A DNA stretch of 12,706 bases from Rodentolepis nana (Eukaryota; Platyhelminthes; Cestoda; Cyclophyllidea; Hymenolepididae). Numbering within the stretch: the first letter of the stretch is position 1; each line of letters begins with the position of its first letter. Made by a program: the position numbers and the translations under genes. Positions 9,810 through 12,706 of this stretch are shown in pieces. The notes beneath the pieces are model-generated. The model worked only from the letters and a program-made list of their open reading frames with translations, did not search any database and had not been told where the DNA came from. Where the stretch lies: NCBI GenBank assembly GCA_900617975.1, contig UZAE01001546.1:1-12706 (forward strand), written 5' to 3'.

Positions 9810-9838
9810 TTAGGTTGGCAACTAAGTCGTTGCCGATT
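9810..9838 (+). repeat. mariner terminal inverted repeat, distal (3') end
   Basis: Begins TTAGGTTGGCAACTAAGTCG. It pairs with the inverted copy at 11079-11107 with 4 mismatches in 29 positions (positions 3, 7, 20 and 27 of the repeat). It directly follows TA at 9808-9809. It lies at the end downstream of the transposase stop codon. Confidence 0.95.
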
Positions 9839-9883
9839 TCAAATAAGAAGGCAAATTCGGAATTTTTGTTTAAAAATATAACT

Positions 9884-10925
9884 TTATTCAATTAGATATT
9901 GGCCGTTCTTGTCGATGACCTTTTTCCATCGTTCTGACAGAGTAAAATTCCCCGTTCGTAAAATGTCTGGTCTTTGCTATTAAAAAACTGAATTAGGTGT
10001 GATCCGACATCATCCGCGTTGTTAAAAATTTTACCATTTAAAGAGTTTTGCATGGAACGAAACAAATGCTAATCCGAAGGCGCAAGGTCAGGGCTATATG
10101 GTGGGTGTGAGTGACAAAACATCCCAACCCAGTTCCAATAATTTTTGTCGAGTAACCAAAGATGTGTGGGGCCTTGCGTTATCATGATGGAAAACAACAC
10201 CCTTCCGCCGATTTGATAATGCCGGCCGCTTATCTTCGATTGCATCCTTCTTTCAGTTTTTCGAGTTCTTCAACATACACATTTGAATTTATCGTTTGGT
10301 TCTGCGGCATGAGTTCAAAATACAAAATTCCTTTGTGATCTCACCAGATTGACAGCATAATCTTTTTTTGGTGAATCTCTGCTTTTGATACTGTTTGGGC
10401 TGGTTGATCTCGCTTCACCCATGATCTCTTGCGAGTAACATTGTTATAAACTATCCACTTTTCGTCGCCAGTAACTAGGTTCTTCAGAAATGGATCATTC
10501 TCATTGCGTTTCAGTAGCGGCGAATCACAGATGCTAATCCGTTGCGTCAAATGAATTTCCTTTAACTGGTGAGGGATCCATAAATCAAGTTTCTTGACAT
10601 AACCAAGAGTTTTTAATTTGTTTTCAATGCATGTATGCGACACATTGAGCTTCCCTGCAATATCTCGTGTTGTGCTGTGACGATTTGGATCGATAATGGC
10701 CTCGATATGGGTTTCATCCACTTCGACTGGGCGGCCAGATCGTTGTGAATTTTTCAGTGAAAAATCACCGCAACGAAATCTTTCAAACCAATTTCGACAC
10801 TGCCTTTCTTTTAAGGCTTCATCTCCATATACGGCACATAACTTCTTTTGTGCTTGCGATGCGTTCTTGCCTTTTCGGAAGTAATACAATAAAATGTGTC
10901 GGAAGTGCACGACCTGTTCTTTCAT
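9884..10925 (-). pseudogene. mariner transposase, inactivated (2 stops, 3 frameshifts)
   Basis: A DDD-type cut-and-paste transposase that would bind the TIRs and move the element at TA sites in the nucleus. The ATG at 10925 opens 194 intact codons. These hold the two N-terminal helix-turn-helix regions (about residues 1-55 and 75-110), a GRP linker motif at 64-66, WIPHQL at 116-121 (mariner WVPHEL) and the first catalytic Asp in VTGDEKW (residue 154). The frame ends at TGA (10343-10341), replacing the second Trp of the conserved SIWW. Beyond it, family sequence continues in shifting frames. There is a frameshift near 10245-10254, then HHDNARPH with the second Asp. A second frameshift, near 10107-10114, looks like a 4-nt tandem duplication. 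It is followed by YSPDLAPSD with the third Asp, TAG at 10071-10069 in place of the Tyr codon, and a third frameshift near 9938-9944. The natural stop TAA is at 9886-9884. If frames are ignored, the second and third Asp are 34 residues apart, as expected for mariner. Confidence 0.95.
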
Positions 10926-11078
10926 TTTTAAATTGGGATAAAAATAAAACTAAAGAACTAAACAAAAAATTTTTTTACTAATTAACCTAGAAGCCCATAC
11001 AGTAAGAAAAAAATATAGGTAAGATGCTCTGGCCACGTTAACAAAACAAAAGAAAGTATAGAGTGAATCTGTCAACAA

Positions 11079-11107
11079 AAACGGCAATGACTTAGTTGCC
11101 CACCCAA
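11079..11107 (-). repeat. mariner terminal inverted repeat, proximal (5') end
   Basis: Read on the minus strand it begins TTGGGTGGGCAACTAAGTCA, the partner of 9810-9838, and is followed on plus by TA at 11108-11109. It is the end upstream of the transposase ATG, which lies about 180 nt inside. Confidence 0.95.
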
Positions 11108-11296
11108 TATTTGCACTTGGTCATTCATCCAAGCTCTAAAATAGGGCATTAACTGAGATTCACAAATACTCCGGTCAATTAAAAGTTTCTTTACATCTCT
11201 TTCTAAATTCGTTTTTCTCATGAATTAAACTAAATTGTTCCCTCTTGGGTCAACAAATGACCCACCCCCTCAAGAGTGCGGAAAGGACAATTTTAC

Positions 11297-11664
11297 CGAT
11301 TTTGATTCCGAAGTTCTGCAGCAAGTTTGCCCTCGCCAACCTGTTGATGAAAATCGAATTGGCTGTAAGAATTTGTAGTATTTGAGGTAAGGAGTGGAGA
11401 TAAGGATTCTTGTAGAAGGGGTGGTTGAATGGCATCGTCCTCAATCTCGTTCTCCTCCTGAGTTTGGGTTTCTAATGAAGGAACATGTCTACAGGAAACT
11501 GGATCTCGACCTTGGGACGTTAGAGAAGTGGGAGCTTTCCCTCTGAGAGCGTCAGAACTGACTTGTTGAAGATGAGCGCCATTACCGCCACTTCCACTAC
11601 TGCTTGTCGGCGTTCGATCCGCAGAAGTGTCCCATATGCGCGAACAATGGTCCTCCAGAATGGC
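11297..11664 (-). CDS. axin: Axin, internal exon: beta-catenin-binding helix and linker
   Basis: A 368-nt exon, open throughout, with 122 codons plus two bases. The acceptor is a pyrimidine-rich stretch ending CATTATAG (AG at 11666-11665). The TAG itself is an in-frame stop, so translation in this frame cannot extend upstream unspliced. The exon opens with AILEDHCSRIWDTS, which matches the Axin beta-catenin-binding helix (vertebrate ESILDEHVQRVL): Ile-Leu-acidic-acidic/Glu-His, then Arg-hydrophobic. The rest is low-complexity linker: a Ser/Gly run (about residues 21-29), an acidic Gln/Glu stretch (about 66-78) and a Ser/Thr/Leu region, ending ELRNQN. The donor CG|GTAAAA leaves CG, which joins the first G of the exon at 8675 to give Arg in the correct DIX frame. 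An alternative donor CAG|GTTGGC inside the exon would break that frame. The linker is not diagnostic by itself. The identification rests on the N-terminal helix, frame continuity and position before DIX. Confidence 0.85.
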
Positions 11665-12706
11665 CTATAATGGGACGAAGGGGGAAGATTCATTAAAATG
11701 CTGAATTTACTTTTCAAATGGTTTTGTTTACTTTTAAGGCTTCAAATTTGGGCGTGACTTGCGTTTTTTCTCTTTCTGGGCAGGTATTCATAAAAACTGC
11801 TTCGCTCAAGACGAGAAAATAATCCTCCCTGCAATTCATTTTTCCCTTACCCTCTCTCTTTTCTTCAAGATGGTTTCAAATTTAATTGAAGCTAAATTTT
11901 TTTATTGTTTTAGCATTCTGTTGGTGATTAATACGTGGTCAAGTGTACATGACCAACGATAAAATGACGGCGATGATAGAAGATTCTAGAAAGTGATACC
12001 AGTATGGATAAAAGTAATTAGTTATCTAACTACTAATGAAACCTAATTATCCTGAGACAAGAGTATGACACCCCAAAGCTTTGAAGACAAACCAAGTATT
12101 CCATGCCTCTATTGACTAGGTATAATAGTTTATGGTGTTCACTTGGTCTGTGGAGATAAACCGTGAATTAGTAGCTAAAATTCATTAGACTAGTATGATG
12201 AATGTTACGCCAGCAGGGCATTAGGTGATGAGTGCCAGACTATGAGTTGAATCTGATCTACCATGTGGCCTTCATAGATGTCGAAGAGACAAGAAATAGA
12301 AATAACTTATCTCAACTGTAAAGCTTATAAAAATACGTTGATTGCTGCGTTAATCAGAAGAATAAGACTTATTTACTTAGCATATCAAATTATTAAGTTA
12401 CACAAACAGGTAGATAGCGTAAAAATCCTCAACGAAGAGGTTGTTATTCATTCAATCAAGGGGACGTAAGACGACTGAAAAAAGGAAGTAGTATCAGGTG
12501 CAAGTAGTTACCAATTAGAAATGCCAAAGAACAAATACGCTACTCGCCAATTGTCATATTTAGATAATTTAGTTCCTTCCTAGCTTAATATCTTAGCGTT
12601 TAAGGCGTGGTCGTGGAAAAAATCTGGTCAGGTAGATTAGAAATTAGAACAAGTTAACTCATTAGTAGAAACAGCTTTCGGTTTTTTTCAGCCCATAACC
12701 CCCCCC
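11665..12706. other. Upstream Axin intron or unresolved 5' sequence
   Basis: About 1 kb of AT-rich DNA upstream of the first recognised Axin exon. It contains no RGS or GSK3-binding sequence I can recognise, so the rest of the gene must continue past the window end. A possible small exon at 11828-11732, separated from the known exon by a 67-nt gap, is described under findings. The plus-strand open frame at 12278-12469 and the one at 11759-11962 have no recognisable domain. The window ends in eight Cs. Confidence 0.5.

Larger units (their letters stand above)
9810..11107 (-). mobile_element. mariner transposon, mellifera-type, full length but inactive
   Basis: A 1298-bp element, the usual size for mariner. 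It is bounded by inverted terminal repeats that share GGCAACTAAGTC and TTGCCG, and is flanked on both sides by TA (9808-9809 and 11108-11109), the target duplication made by mariner/Tc1 elements. It contains one transposase frame on the minus strand with the DD34D family signature. The transposase text (HFRHILLYYFRKGKNASQA, KKLCAVYGDEALKERQC) resembles the mellifera subfamily, known from honey bee and other insects. That subfamily call is from remembered family knowledge, not a search. The element lies in an Axin intron in the same orientation as the gene. It is complete in length, but its transposase is broken, so it is non-autonomous. Confidence 0.95.
8676..11296 (-). other. Axin intron carrying a mariner (2621 nt)
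   Basis: The intron runs from donor CG|GTAAAA (GT at 11296-11295) to acceptor TTTTAG (8677-8676). About half of it (1298 nt) is the mariner at 9810-11107. The rest is AT-rich DNA, two G-tracts (9243 and 9388), a CT/GA-rich promoter-like patch (9089-9290) and a match to the TCF/LEF core at 8844-8851. I found no further exon with Axin similarity, although a short or divergent one could be missed. Confidence 0.75.

Noticed and set aside
9661..9891. 76-codon minus-strand open frame
   Set aside because: It begins in the mariner tail and TIR and runs into flanking intron. The apparent continuity is accidental.
10696..10981. Plus-strand open frames over the mariner
   Set aside because: They are antisense shadows of the transposase, whose minus-strand reading has clear family motifs.
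12278..12469. 63-codon plus-strand open frame
   Set aside because: No family resemblance, and its length is within chance expectation for this composition.

Overview
This is AT-rich animal DNA. It carries spliceosomal introns, microsatellites, homopolymer tracts and a mariner transposon. The one recognisable host gene is on the minus strand: the 3' part of an Axin gene, the Wnt-pathway destruction-complex scaffold. The mariner type and gene structure suggest an invertebrate (arthropod or flatworm are both possible). The sequence alone does not fix the phylum.

Layout, in the direction of Axin transcription (high to low coordinates). 12706-11665 is upstream intron or unresolved 5' sequence. 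11664-11297 is an exon starting with the beta-catenin-binding helix. 11296-8676 is a 2.6 kb intron carrying a complete-length but dead mariner of the mellifera type (9810-11107, with TIRs and TA duplication). 8675-8514 is the exon for the first half of the DIX domain. 8513-3440 is a 5.1 kb intron with G-rich tracts and two GC/CpG-rich patches. 3439-3310 is the last exon, with the second half of DIX and the stop codon. A short 3' UTR with an AATAAA at 3187-3182 follows. 3160-1 is intergenic sequence with no convincing gene. The three exons join in frame, each junction splitting an Arg codon after its second base, into a 219-residue C-terminal Axin fragment. The RGS and GSK3-binding regions must lie beyond the right end of the window.

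The mariner lies in the same orientation as Axin. Its transposase has two nonsense codons and three frameshifts, so it can act only as a cis element or as a substrate for a transposase supplied in trans. I found no tRNA, rRNA, CRISPR array, bacterial gene or clearly new multigene system. The items most worth a second look are the short and divergent Axin C-terminus, the sense-oriented mariner with an in-intron AATAAA, a promoter-like patch near 9160-9290, and a set of similar G-tracts that all lie on the Axin template strand.
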